From Pseudomonas mosselii (GTDB lineage Bacteria > Pseudomonadota > Gammaproteobacteria > Pseudomonadales > Pseudomonadaceae): a stretch of 64,000 bases of DNA. Below, one piece after another: positions 1 through 9,885 of this stretch; the first letter of the stretch is position 1; each line of letters starts with the position of its first letter. The stretch spans positions 1 to 64,000 of the forward strand of contig NZ_QJRP01000023.1 of the NCBI RefSeq assembly GCF_003205295.1. Reading direction: 5' to 3'. The notes under the pieces are model-generated. The model did no database searches. It saw nothing but the letters and a program-made list of their open reading frames with translations, and was not told the DNA's origin. A program made the translations under genes and the position numbers.

Positions 1-3000
1 TTGAGCTGGGCATAGCTCAATTGACGCTCGCCATGGCTGACCGCCGGCGCCAGCGGCGTGCGCGCAACCTGAGCCTCGAACAGCTGGACCAGGTCTCCTG
101 CCGGCGTCGGCATGGCCGTTTCGTTCCCGGCTGGCGACAACTGGCGATGCTCATCGAATACCAAAATATCAACGCTGTCGATCATCGACTGGGGACCATC
201 GTCCATCCTGTCCGCCAAGGCATGTAGCGATCGAAGCATGTAGTTGCCCATCCGCTGCGCTGGAATAGGGGCACCGACGTGCGCGATGAGCTCCATGGCG
301 TCGTCAAATGCCTCGACCGTCATGCAGAAGGGATAGGTAACCCCAACTCGCCCACCTAACCACTGCACACCAGCAGGCAGAGGATCAGGATCGGCAAAGT
401 TTGCAAGGTTGCGTCGGTAATTGAGCAGTGCACTGAACAAGGGTGCAGTGGCAGGCAGTGAGCTACAGCGTTGGGCCAAGGTCAACGGCGCATGTTCGTG
501 GCGCAACAGAAGCGCCAAGGAAGCATGTGCATTACGAACCGCGTCATCGACTGAGATGCCCTTGAGCTCAAGGCAAAAGGGTAGCGTATTGATCAGCAGC
601 CCCATTGCTTGCTCATCGAAAGCCGAGGAAGATGCCCGCCCTAGCAATACCGTGCCAAACACCGCATAAGGGCTTCGACTGGTTCGAGCAACCACCAGCC
701 CCCAAGCGAGATGGCACAAGCTGCTCAAGCTGACCCCAAGCCGACGCGCGTGATGGCTAAGGCGCTCCAGAAGCGGCTTTGGCACCCACTGCCGATGCTC
801 CTGCAAATGCTCAGGTGATACCTGCGCGATCTCAAAAGGCAGACTTGGCCTGACAATCGGCTGAAGATAGTCACGGAAAAATCGCTCATGACGCCCAACC
901 ACCGGCCCAAGGTAGGTATGGGCCACAAATTCTCGGTAGTGCCGCACAGGCGGTAGCGAACAATGTGGGTCGGCTAGCAGCGAAACCACTTCATCATTGA
1001 GCATCTGCAGCGTTACATGATCGCCTATCAAATGATGCAAGCGCATGTGCAGCAACCATCTTCCTTCGCCGGGATCTTCGGCCACAGCGACCCGCAACAG
1101 ACCAGCCTGGGTGATATCGAGGAGATGCTTGCGTGGGTCGAGACGTTCGCGAAGTTGTTCGAGAACAGGGCCATTCCGGGAAGTCAGTTCAACCAGCGTG
1201 GTACGCAAGGGGGCGTGACGCCAGACGACCTGCACCGGAGCAGGTAGGTCACGCCAATGAATGGATGTGCGCAAGATATCGTGGCGCTGAATGACCCGCT
1301 CGACGTTCTCCAGATAGCGATCAAGCAGGGTACGCTCTGCAAAGGCAAGCTCGAAGACCATTACATAGGGGTCACCTTCAGGCGCCAACAGGTGATGGAA
1401 CAGGATGCCATCCTGCATCGGTGACAATGCGTAGATATCTTGGATATTGGAGCAGCCTTGAGGCACCTGGCTGACCAGCGAATCAATATCTTCCTGAGAT
1501 AATGCAATCAATGGCAGCATCTCAGGAATGATTCTGGAGGTCTCGGCAGTGATCAGATTTTCAGGTACGTGGACGCTGCCAGCCTCCCGCAAAACATCAG
1601 CCATATCCGCCAAGCGGGGGCTGGCGAAGATCGAATGGATGTCCAGTTCCAAGCCGTACTTGCGCAGCTTTGCAACCATTGAAACCGCCAGCAGGGAATG
1701 CCCGCCAATTTCGAAGAAGTTATCCGTGCGCCCCACTTGCTCAAGCCCAAGCAGATCACTCCACACATCGACCAAAACCTGCTCGAATTCAGAACGTGGT
1801 GCCGTGTCGTGCGATGCAGTCGACACCACTCGGTCGGGAGCAGGCAACGCCTTGCGGTCAATCTTGCCGTTGGCCGTCAATGGCAAGGCCTCAAGAAACA
1901 CCAGTACACTCGGCAGCATGTGTTCCGCCAATGTTGCCCGTAGGTGAGTACGCAAGGCCGCAATCAACCCGCTCTGATCGGCCTGGCGTGGCACAACATA
2001 TGCCACCAGCCTCTGGTTCCCCTCTGCGTCAGGGCGAGCATCAACTACGACTTGCCTGACCTGCTCGTGCCTGGCCAACGCCGACTCGATCTCACCAAGC
2101 TCGATACGCGCGCCGCGTATCTTGACCTGAAAATCACATCGCCCCGCATACTCAAGGGTACCGTCAGCCCGCCAGGCCCCCAGATCGCCGGTCCGGTATA
2201 GACGTCCCCCTTGCATCGCCCCATAGGGATCTGGCACAAATCGCTGAGCTGTCAGCGCAGGGCGATTGAGATAACCGCAACTCACGCCTGCACCACCGAT
2301 GTGAATCTCCCCCACAACCCCGACGGGCAGTAACTCGCCAAAGGGGCCTAGCACATACACTTGAGTGTTATCGATAGGGACGCCGATAACCGCATCTACT
2401 TCATCAGCCGTGTCGAACCGATGGCAGGTAGACCATATCGTGGTCTCAGTAGGGCCATAAAGGTTCCAGAACGACCCGGCGTACTCGAGCAGGTTCTGCC
2501 GCAACCCCGCTGACAGTGCCTCTCCACCTGAAAGAATCTTCAGCCTGCGCAAGGGCCAGCCATGTTCGGCGAACATACGCCAGGTGGATGGGGTCGCCTG
2601 CATCACTGTAACGTCATGGTGATCGACAGTTCTCGCCAGCGATTGCGGGTCGGCGGCGGTCTGCCTGGATGCAAGCAGTAGAAGAGCACCGTGAATCAGC
2701 GGATGAAAAAGCTCGAGCGCCGCGATATCAAATGACAATGTGGTCACAGAGAGGAACGTGTCTTCGGCGCAGAGTGGAATCCGACGCTGCATGGCCCTTA
2801 GCAGATTCACAAGATTGCGGTGCTCCACCATTACACCCTTGGGCATGCCTGTTGAGCCCGACGTGTAGATCACATAGGCGAGCCCACGTTCCGAGACCTC
2901 GGGAAGGCTTTCCTTGGCCGGCACCGGCACATCTGGGCCATACCATGCACACGGATCAAGCCTTGCGCAGCCCGCTAACAAAGGAAGGTCACGTAGCGTA

Positions 3001-4943
3001 TTCTCCCCAGCCAGAAGCACTTGCGGGCCACAATCGCCGAGCATGAAGCTGATTCGCTCGATCGGGTGACTGGGGTCCAGCGGAACATACGCCGCGCCGG
3101 CGCGAAGAATGCCCAATAACGCAATGGGTATGTCAAGACCACGTTCGAGCAGCACGGCAACACGCGTCCCGGCACCGACGCCATGCTGGGTCAACATATG
3201 CGCCAGCTGGCGAGAGTAAATCTCCAGCTCGCGATAACTAAGCGCTTTATCCCCATGCAAGGTTGCGCACTTCTCCGGGGTGCGCAGAGCCTGTCGCTCA
3301 AACTGTTGATGCACAAGCAATGACTGGGTCAACGGCGCCTGTGTGTCATTCCAGCGATAGAGCGTTTGTTGAACCTCATCGTGCGAGAGCATGCGCAGTT
3401 GGTGAACCGCGACATCAGGGCGCTCCACGATATCCTGCAGCAATGCTTGAAAATGTCGCAGGAGACGATCGACTGTGACGTCATCGAACAGGTCGGTGTT
3501 GTATTCCATGCTGCCCAGCATGTCCCCTTGCTGGCTATTCGGCAGGAAGGTGCAGGTGAGATCGTACTTGCTCACCTGTACAGGAACGTCCAACGGAGCA
3601 ACACGTAAACCCGGGATGTTGATCGCCCCTCGGGTAGCGCTCTGCATCACCAGCATGACTTGGAACAAGGGCGAATGGCTCAGGTTACGAGGTAGCTTGA
3701 GCTCGCTTACCAACTGCTCGAAGGGGACGTCCTGGCATTGATAGGCCTGCAGGGCCGTGATTTTCACCTGCTCCAGCAATTCGCTGAAATTCGCTAGAGG
3801 CTCGATGCGTGTACGCAAGACCAGCGTATTGACGAAGAAGCCAATCAGCGGCTCGAACTCCACCCTGCCACGCCCTGCAACGGGAACTCCGATACACACA
3901 TCGCTCTGCCCACTGTAGCGATGCAACAGTACGCAGAACGCGGTATGCAATACCATGAACAACGTTGCCCCGCGTGATTGAGCGATCGCCGTCAAGCGAG
4001 CGACCAGATGCGACTTCAGCCGAAAAGGGAGACTCGCCCCCCGATAGGTCTGCACAGCAGGACGTGAACGATCCGTGGGTAAGCTCAACAGCTCTGGCGC
4101 CCCTGCCAGTTGCCCCCGCCAATACTCGACCTGGGAAGTCAGAAAGCCGCTTTGCACCTGCCTGCGCTGCCATACCGCGTAGTCGATATATTGCAGAGCC
4201 AAGGGCAGAGGCTCAGCGGGGCCGCCCGCCAAACCGCGAGCGTAAAAGTCGGCCACTTCTTGCACCAACAACGCCATTGACCAGTCATCGGCAACGATGT
4301 GGTGAATATTGAAGTACAGGACATGCTCGCAAGGCTCCAGATGGACGAGCCCCACTCGTAGCAACGGTCCGTGTGCCAAGTCGAACGGTTGGTTCGCCTC
4401 AGACTCCAGCGTTGCGTCAAGTTGCGCGATACGCGCCGTCGGCGCCCATGTTTGCAGGTCGATGACTGCAATCGGCTGCGCTGACTTGAGGTGCACGCGC
4501 TGCCGCGGCTCACCGCCGACTTCGATGAACGTGGTACGCAATATCTCGTGGCGCTCAAACAAGGCATCGACCGCTTGCTGCAGCAAGCCGACATTCAACG
4601 TGGCGCCTTGAAGACGAACGGCAGCAGAAATCGAATAGCGTGCTTCACCTGGGGAATAACGGTCGAGAAACCACAGACGCTGCTGGCCCGAAGAGAGCGG
4701 GAGGGGGACAGAGCGCTGCTCGACCGACAAACGCATCGGCGCGCCATGTTCGCGCAGCAGGCTGACCAGCGCCGCCTTGTTATCGGTAATCAGTTGCCTG
4801 AGCACCGGCGTCAACCCGCCCTTGGGCGCTTTCACGCTGAGTTGCCCATTGGCGTTTACGCCAAGGCGCACTCCTGACCGATCCAGTGTCCGCAAGATGT
4901 CGACTAAAGGGTCCTGCGGAACAGCTAAACCGAAAGCGTGCAC
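1..4943 (-). CDS. NRPS, TubC-C-A(Gly)-PCP-E/C-A..., 3' end outside window
   Basis: Partial non-ribosomal peptide synthetase running off the left edge; about 1647 residues are visible. Order: TubC-type docking domain (about 1-60), LCL-like C domain with HHIVADD near residue 219, A domain with YTSGSTGMPKG near 695, PCP with GGHSLL near 1080, then a condensation domain of the Pseudomonas dual E/C type (LSPMQDGILF near 1175, HHLIGDH near 1304) and the first part of a second A domain. The specificity residues of the complete A domain read DILQLGLIWK, which is the glycine code. No ATG fits the start. A GTG at 4943 lies 9 bases after GGAG and just before the docking domain, so I chose it; an in-frame stop lies about 125 bases upstream. 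The E/C domain implies that the residue delivered to it is epimerised, which is silent for glycine. Gene identity is certain; the exact start is less so. Confidence 0.95.
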   Translation of the reverse strand, partial: MHAFGLAVPQDPLVDILRTLDRSGVRLGVNANGQLSVKAPKGGLTPVLRQLITDNKAALVSLLREHGAPMRLSVEQRSVPLPLSSGQQRLWFLDRYSPGEARYSISAAVRLQGATLNVGLLQQAVDALFERHEILRTTFIEVGGEPRQRVHLKSAQPIAVIDLQTWAPTARIAQLDATLESEANQPFDLAHGPLLRVGLVHLEPCEHVLYFNIHHIVADDWSMALLVQEVADFYARGLAGGPAEPLPLALQYIDYAVWQRRQVQSGFLTSQVEYWRGQLAGAPELLSLPTDRSRPAVQTYRGASLPFRLKSHLVARLTAIAQSRGATLFMVLHTAFCVLLHRYSGQSDVCIGVPVAGRGRVEFEPLIGFFVNTLVLRTRIEPLANFSELLEQVKITALQAYQCQDVPFEQLVSELKLPRNLSHSPLFQVMLVMQSATRGAINIPGLRVAPLDVPVQVSKYDLTCTFLPNSQQGDMLGSMEYNTDLFDDVTVDRLLRHFQALLQDIVERPDVAVHQLRMLSHDEVQQTLYRWNDTQAPLTQSLLVHQQFERQALRTPEKCATLHGDKALSYRELEIYSRQLAHMLTQHGVGAGTRVAVLLERGLDIPIALLGILRAGAAYVPLDPSHPIERISFMLGDCGPQVLLAGENTLRDLPLLAGCARLDPCAWYGPDVPVPAKESLPEVSERGLAYVIYTSGSTGMPKGVMVEHRNLVNLLRAMQRRIPLCAEDTFLSVTTLSFDIAALELFHPLIHGALLLLASRQTAADPQSLARTVDHHDVTVMQATPSTWRMFAEHGWPLRRLKILSGGEALSAGLRQNLLEYAGSFWNLYGPTETTIWSTCHRFDTADEVDAVIGVPIDNTQVYVLGPFGELLPVGVVGEIHIGGAGVSCGYLNRPALTAQRFVPDPYGAMQGGRLYRTGDLGAWRADGTLEYAGRCDFQVKIRGARIELGEIESALARHEQVRQVVVDARPDAEGNQRLVAYVVPRQADQSGLIAALRTHLRATLAEHMLPSVLVFLEALPLTANGKIDRKALPAPDRVVSTASHDTAPRSEFEQVLVDVWSDLLGLEQVGRTDNFFEIGGHSLLAVSMVAKLRKYGLELDIHSIFASPRLADMADVLREAGSVHVPENLITAETSRIIPEMLPLIALSQEDIDSLVSQVPQGCSNIQDIYALSPMQDGILFHHLLAPEGDPYVMVFELAFAERTLLDRYLENVERVIQRHDILRTSIHWRDLPAPVQVVWRHAPLRTTLVELTSRNGPVLEQLRERLDPRKHLLDITQAGLLRVAVAEDPGEGRWLLHMRLHHLIGDHVTLQMLNDEVVSLLADPHCSLPPVRHYREFVAHTYLGPVVGRHERFFRDYLQPIVRPSLPFEIAQVSPEHLQEHRQWVPKPLLERLSHHARRLGVSLSSLCHLAWGLVVARTSRSPYAVFGTVLLGRASSSAFDEQAMGLLINTLPFCLELKGISVDDAVRNAHASLALLLRHEHAPLTLAQRCSSLPATAPLFSALLNYRRNLANFADPDPLPAGVQWLGGRVGVTYPFCMTVEAFDDAMELIAHVGAPIPAQRMGNYMLRSLHALADRMDDGPQSMIDSVDILVFDEHRQLSPAGNETAMPTPAGDLVQLFEAQVARTPLAPAVSHGERQLSYAQL

Positions 4944-5111
4944 AGTGAATGACTCCAATCCATGAGAAAAAACACGCACCAGCGTAGGCCGTTCAGCGCC
5001 ATACCCTGAGAGGAAGCTGCAGACTTGCCAGGCCGTCAGCAGGTACAACCATCAACGACTCGCACCTCTATATTGCGCACAAGCCAAAAGAGACACTGTC
5101 AATCCGACCTC

Positions 5112-6836
5112 TTACGGCTTCGCGCCAAACACCGCCGCCGGAGTGCGCATCGCGAGCCCCCTATAGTCTGACCCGACCACCTTGAGATCAGTCAGCTCAC
5201 CATTTTCCATCACTACGATCTGGTCGGCCGCGTCGAAATACCGATCATCATGAGTGATTACGACAACCGCCTTACCTTCGTCCCGCAACATTGGGAGAAT
5301 CCGGCGATAAAAGACTTCCTTGAATCCAGGATCCTGATCTGCTGCCCACTCATCGAAGATGTACAGGGCTCGGTCTTGCAGCAAAGCCACCAGTAACGCC
5401 AGACGTTTGCGCTGTCCGTCGGACAATGCCAACGTAGAGAAGACGCCGTCACTGATCGTCACCTTGTCTGCCAGCCCCAATGCGCGGAGATACGCACACG
5501 CCCTGTCATGAGTCTGCTGCGACACAGGGCACAGTAATTGTTCGAACAGATGGTAGTCAGAATAAATGGCCGAAATTTCCTGGCGAAACGCTGCCCGTGA
5601 AGAATTGTCAACAGCGCGACCGTCGAATGAAATACACCCACTCAAGGGTGGGTAGTGCAGCGAGATCATCTTGCACAGTGTCGTTTTTCCGGATCCATTA
5701 CCGCCAACGATGAAGGTCAAGTCACCGCGTTTCAAGGTCAAGGAGACAGGCCCGACCTTGTAGGTCTCCCCAGACACTCGAGACTCATGCTGAAAGGTGA
5801 TGCGCGACAACTCCATGCATGTCCAAGGCTCGGCAGGTTCTGCATTTTCAAGCGAGCGATCCTCGGACAACTCGCTGAACAATGCTTCAAGCTGGCGCAG
5901 CGCAGTCTTGCCCATGACCACTGGGAGTGCAAGATCAATGATCATCGCCACAGGCCCCGCCACATAGAGCAGCGCCATTACAACCCCTACCAACTCCGTC
6001 GAGCTGACCGCATGGTAATTGACAAAAACAAATGAAACGACGCCGATCAGGAAAAAACTCAGCAGATCTCCATAAGAGTTCGCTGCAATCAAAAATGCAT
6101 AGGTGGTTCTATCAGACTTCAGCAAGTCCCGCTCATGCGCAAGCACCACATTGTCCATGTAGTGCTTCAATCCTTGAGCGTCCAGCTTCAGCTCCTTGGC
6201 TCCGTATATCAAGCTGGCCATGGCACCTTGCAGTTTGCCGTAGGTTGCACGTGATTTGGAAAAACTGCGCTTGCCAAAGAAGACCGGCAGTTGATGCATG
6301 ACGACACCCACGCAAATTGCCTGAATGACAAATATGAAGACCTCCATATTCAGCAGCGCCAGGAAAGACAGCATCCCCAGCAACGTGACACTGCTCATCA
6401 ACAAATCGGGAAACAACTGGCCCGCCAAGACCACGCGACGAACATCCTCGGTCATGGCGGTCAGAACCCTGGAGTGGCCGACGCATTCGAGGTTGTGCAA
6501 GTCAGCACCTGATATCTTTCGGTACAATTTGACGCGAAGGTTCAAACTCATCTCCGCGGAGATTCGCGCCAGCAGCACGCGCGAAATCGTACGGGCCAGC
6601 ACGATGATCCCGCACAGTGCCAGGAATACGGCTGCCATCTTGTGGTTGGCGATTTCAATCGACAGGAAGGTATAGCGTGCCTCGGCTACAGACGAAAGAC
6701 CATCGCCCTGGCCACTCAAGACGCTCAATACAACTGGAATGAGAAAGGCGTAGCAAACCCCTGCCAGAGAGCCCAGGATCAAGGCAATGAACAATCGATT
6801 GGGCGCCTTGCGCCCAAACTCACTGATGAACATCAT
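5112..6836 (-). CDS. PvdE/SyrD-like peptide-exporting ABC transporter (TMD-NBD fusion)
   Basis: Inner-membrane ABC half-transporter of about 574 residues. An N-terminal region of six hydrophobic helices (about 1-330) is followed by a nucleotide-binding domain with Walker A VGGNGSGKTT (about 385), signature LSDGQRKRLALL, Walker B ALYIFDEWAADQDP and H-loop ITHDD. This is the layout of PvdE, which moves acylated pyoverdine precursor into the periplasm, and of SyrD. GTG at 6848 and ATG at 6836 or 6833 are possible starts; GGGGAG precedes the ATG pair. The gene overlaps the end of the acylase gene, so export and periplasmic deacylation are probably co-expressed. I infer that its cargo is the acylated product of this locus. 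Confidence 0.93.
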   Translation of the reverse strand: MMFISEFGRKAPNRLFIALILGSLAGVCYAFLIPVVLSVLSGQGDGLSSVAEARYTFLSIEIANHKMAAVFLALCGIIVLARTISRVLLARISAEMSLNLRVKLYRKISGADLHNLECVGHSRVLTAMTEDVRRVVLAGQLFPDLLMSSVTLLGMLSFLALLNMEVFIFVIQAICVGVVMHQLPVFFGKRSFSKSRATYGKLQGAMASLIYGAKELKLDAQGLKHYMDNVVLAHERDLLKSDRTTYAFLIAANSYGDLLSFFLIGVVSFVFVNYHAVSSTELVGVVMALLYVAGPVAMIIDLALPVVMGKTALRQLEALFSELSEDRSLENAEPAEPWTCMELSRITFQHESRVSGETYKVGPVSLTLKRGDLTFIVGGNGSGKTTLCKMISLHYPPLSGCISFDGRAVDNSSRAAFRQEISAIYSDYHLFEQLLCPVSQQTHDRACAYLRALGLADKVTISDGVFSTLALSDGQRKRLALLVALLQDRALYIFDEWAADQDPGFKEVFYRRILPMLRDEGKAVVVITHDDRYFDAADQIVVMENGELTDLKVVGSDYRGLAMRTPAAVFGAKP

Positions 6837-9270
6837 GCCGACGACCACTCCCCGAGTTATCTCCGCCGTCAGTCCAGCGCAGCGGCATGTGATGATACTG
6901 CCCCTGAGCGAATGGGATGAGCATATCGTCGTAGTGGGCGCTCAGCACGTTCCCCGATTGCCCGGTGGAGTTCATGTACGCGTACGAATTACCCTCTCCC
7001 CCCATGCTCATGACCTGACGAAAACCTGCCCCAACATGCTTCACATAACCGTTGGCATTCATGAATGAATAATAAGAGACATTCACTGTATCTGTAGACC
7101 CAGGCGCCTCGACGCCCCGCTCGAAAAACGCTTTGAACGGCCGCACGAGACTAAACGGAGTGTGTTCGTAGCGTCCATGTTGCAGGTCGCCCCAGCGCCA
7201 CTCACTTACTACCTTGCCTTTGAGCTTTTCCAACTCATCCAACGCCAGATCCAAGGACTCGTAGAGTGCCGCAGCACAAGGCCTGGGTATTTCCTTGAGA
7301 TCGCACCACGCGCCGGTCGTACCATCCAGTGCCGCATATACATCATCCGTGCTTAGCCGTGCAAAGAGTGCCTCAACATCAACGACATGCCCACGCTGAT
7401 TGAAAGGAACACGGGTCTTTGCCGCAAAGACCCGATCGACCAGGTGACGGGTCCATACATTGAATATTGTCGCGGGCACACTATCTAGAGACATACTCCC
7501 GTCCCAATCACGCAGACGCGCCAACGCAAGGCGTTGCCGAGGCGTACGCCCCTCGAGTGTCGCCAGGGCAGTTGCCAGTCGCAATGCGGGCAGGCTCAAG
7601 ACATCCTGCTGTATCCGCTCATGAGTCTGCACATCGATACCGTCAGAGCGTTCGAGGCTTTCAAGGATCAATTGGCGAATACGCAAGGCCCGCCCTGGAG
7701 GAGCCCAATTACTGGAGATGAAGTAGGGATAATCCGCTCCCGTCATGTCGTCATTCGCCGACACCAAGTACCCTTCAGGGGGATTGAAGCGCTGAGGCAT
7801 TTTTTCGAAGGGAATAAAGCCAACCCATTCATACTCGCCAGTTTCGCCAGAGACGGGCACGAGCCCATGCCCTTGCTTACGTATAGGAATGTGACCCGCC
7901 CCCTGATAACCGATATTTCCTTGAACGTCAGCGTACAAAAAATTCAGCGCCGGTGAAACGAATAAGGACAACGCCGATTTGAAGGCCTGCCAGTCCTTGG
8001 CGTAGTTCAAGCGGTATAACGCTTCGTAGGTAGTATCTTGGTCATCCAGTGCAACCCAGCGCAATGCCGCAACCGCTTCGAGTGCTGGATCCATGCCTGT
8101 GATAATCGGCCCATGAACAGTGCTTCGAACTTGCAAGCGGACAGGTTCGAGTGCAGTTCGAAGTGCTGCTGGAAAATCCGCTTTAACCTGTATCTCCTCA
8201 GAGCGCACCTCAAGCGGTAACCATTGGCCGTTATGGAAATATTGACCTGGCCGCTGCGCATCCAGCCTCTCAAAATACAGATCCTGTACATCAGCGGTCA
8301 TACTGGTAGCCCCCCAGGCAATGGCACTGTTCAGCCCCAACACCACCACCGGCAACCCGACCAGGCTCATACCGGCACTCTTGAGTCGTTTGCCTTCAAG
8401 TTCGACTGGATACCACCAGGACGGGATGCTCAGCCCTAGATGTGGATCATTGGCAAGCGTGGCTCGGCCGTCTGCGGCCAACCGCGCCGCTATGACCCAG
8501 GCATTGCTGCCAAGCCATTTTCCTCCCAGTTTGATATCTTCCCGCACGGCGCGCTGCCCTTGAGCGACCGCAACCAACGCTTGAACATGGGCGTTATCTG
8601 GCACGCCAGGACTTACTGCCAGGCCTGCCTGATGCCTATTGAAGAGGAAATTGACCTGATCAGGATTGAAATAGGCACTGGCGATATAGCGCTGCACTTC
8701 GTCGTCGAAGTTACCCGACAAATTCAAGGCAAATACCTTGATCCAAGCCAAGGAGTCCAAGGGTGTCCACGGCTGCGGCTTTACCCCGAGCACAATGAAT
8801 TCGGGTGGCAAGGCCTGCTGTTCGGCCGTCCAGGCGTTGACACCCTCGGCATACGCCTGAAGGGACGCGCGCGACGTTTCGCTCAGGGATTGCCATGCCT
8901 TGTCAGCCGCCCGGTAAAGCCCCAATGTTCGAAACCAGGCATCCTGCTTGATCGCGCCGCGACCAAGGAGCTCGCTCATGCGCCCTTGTGCGATACGGCG
9001 CTGCATCTCCATTTGCCATAAACGGTCCTGCGCCTGGGCATAGCCTGCCGCATAAAATACCGCGAGATCCGATTCGCCGAGAATATGTGGCACGCCTTGC
9101 TCATCGCGGGTAATGGTCACAACCCCCGCTTCAGGGCCTTGCCAAAGTAATGTTACCGTTGATTGAGGCAATGATGAATGCAGATAATGCAAACCCAACC
9201 CTAGCGCGACCAACAAGGGAAACACGATAAATAGAAACAGGCGAGACAACAGTGGAAACTTATTGATCAC
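6820..9270 (-). CDS. Penicillin-acylase-family (PvdQ-like) periplasmic Ntn-hydrolase
   Basis: About 816 residues, a usual length for the penicillin/AHL acylase family. A short positive N-terminus and one hydrophobic segment (about 5-28) predict export or membrane anchoring. The alpha-chain signature (RDEQGVPHI, then GYAQAQDRLWQME) is followed by the autoprocessing site LGSNAW near residue 252, where Ser becomes the N-terminal nucleophile. In pyoverdine maturation PvdQ removes the fatty acid added by PvdL. Here the FAAL-ACP-C starter protein supplies the matching acylation step, so deacylation of an exported precursor is the likely role. The GTG at 9270 has a good Shine-Dalgarno sequence (GAAGGGA). 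ATG 9309 and TTG 9357 are in-frame alternatives. The gene sits directly upstream of the exporter and is divergent from the PvdA-like gene. Confidence 0.9.
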   Translation of the reverse strand: MINKFPLLSRLFLFIVFPLLVALGLGLHYLHSSLPQSTVTLLWQGPEAGVVTITRDEQGVPHILGESDLAVFYAAGYAQAQDRLWQMEMQRRIAQGRMSELLGRGAIKQDAWFRTLGLYRAADKAWQSLSETSRASLQAYAEGVNAWTAEQQALPPEFIVLGVKPQPWTPLDSLAWIKVFALNLSGNFDDEVQRYIASAYFNPDQVNFLFNRHQAGLAVSPGVPDNAHVQALVAVAQGQRAVREDIKLGGKWLGSNAWVIAARLAADGRATLANDPHLGLSIPSWWYPVELEGKRLKSAGMSLVGLPVVVLGLNSAIAWGATSMTADVQDLYFERLDAQRPGQYFHNGQWLPLEVRSEEIQVKADFPAALRTALEPVRLQVRSTVHGPIITGMDPALEAVAALRWVALDDQDTTYEALYRLNYAKDWQAFKSALSLFVSPALNFLYADVQGNIGYQGAGHIPIRKQGHGLVPVSGETGEYEWVGFIPFEKMPQRFNPPEGYLVSANDDMTGADYPYFISSNWAPPGRALRIRQLILESLERSDGIDVQTHERIQQDVLSLPALRLATALATLEGRTPRQRLALARLRDWDGSMSLDSVPATIFNVWTRHLVDRVFAAKTRVPFNQRGHVVDVEALFARLSTDDVYAALDGTTGAWCDLKEIPRPCAAALYESLDLALDELEKLKGKVVSEWRWGDLQHGRYEHTPFSLVRPFKAFFERGVEAPGSTDTVNVSYYSFMNANGYVKHVGAGFRQVMSMGGEGNSYAYMNSTGQSGNVLSAHYDDMLIPFAQGQYHHMPLRWTDGGDNSGSGRRHDVHQ

Positions 9271-9885
9271 AGCGAATCCCTTCTCTGACCAGGCTACAAC
9301 GACTCCCATTAGATGCCGGCCTTGCGCCTGCGCAAAGCCACCTGCCGGGTCACTCAACTATCGGTACGCTATCCGTACCTTACGCCTCTCGTCACCGATG
9401 CGCCGCAATTGGTGTTCCTCGCCTCGTCGCAGACCACCCACCCCTAAAACGCCTCAGGCAACGAGATCGGTGTTTTCAACCGGATTCAGCAAGGTTTTAC
9501 CGGGATTTTCCAGGCTTAAATGTTTCTTGTTACCTGCCGAGTGTTCGGCATCCTAACAGCAATGGACGGCGGGAATCCACCGCCCAACAGCCCGACAGAA
9601 AGGGGCCAAGCCCAGGTCGACTTTTAATCAAGGCGGCTGTCACAGGTCCTGAGCAGCGCAGCGCAGCATACCTCAGCCCCAGCGCTCCAGGGCGCACACG
9701 AAGTGACGGGCTTGTCGTCGCTTACGCAGCGCAGGCATGACCTCGACAAGTGAAATTTGCTTATCTCGGTTCTGGAAATATGTATACTCCCTGGCGTTAC
9801 GGTCACTAGCGAACAGTGCTCAGGCATCGCACAGTTGGCCGATATGCACCAGCACCGAGCGCCAAGTCAAAGGATATGATTGCAC
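9271..9885. other. Divergent intergenic region between acylase and PvdA-like genes
   Basis: About 530-615 bases depending on the acylase start. No convincing gene is seen; short frames on both strands lack ribosome sites and family features. A small GC hairpin (GGCGG/CCGCC) lies at 9568-9584. A TATACT hexamer at 9783-9788 could be a -10 for the plus-strand hydroxylase gene, but the -35 is poor. No clear Fur box was found here. Confidence 0.5.

Noticed and set aside
9775..9797. GAAAT...CGT upstream of the PvdA-like gene, similar to the iron-starvation (PvdS-type) promoter box
   Set aside because: The first block should be TAAAT and the spacing is 15 where about 16 is expected; too weak to report as a site.
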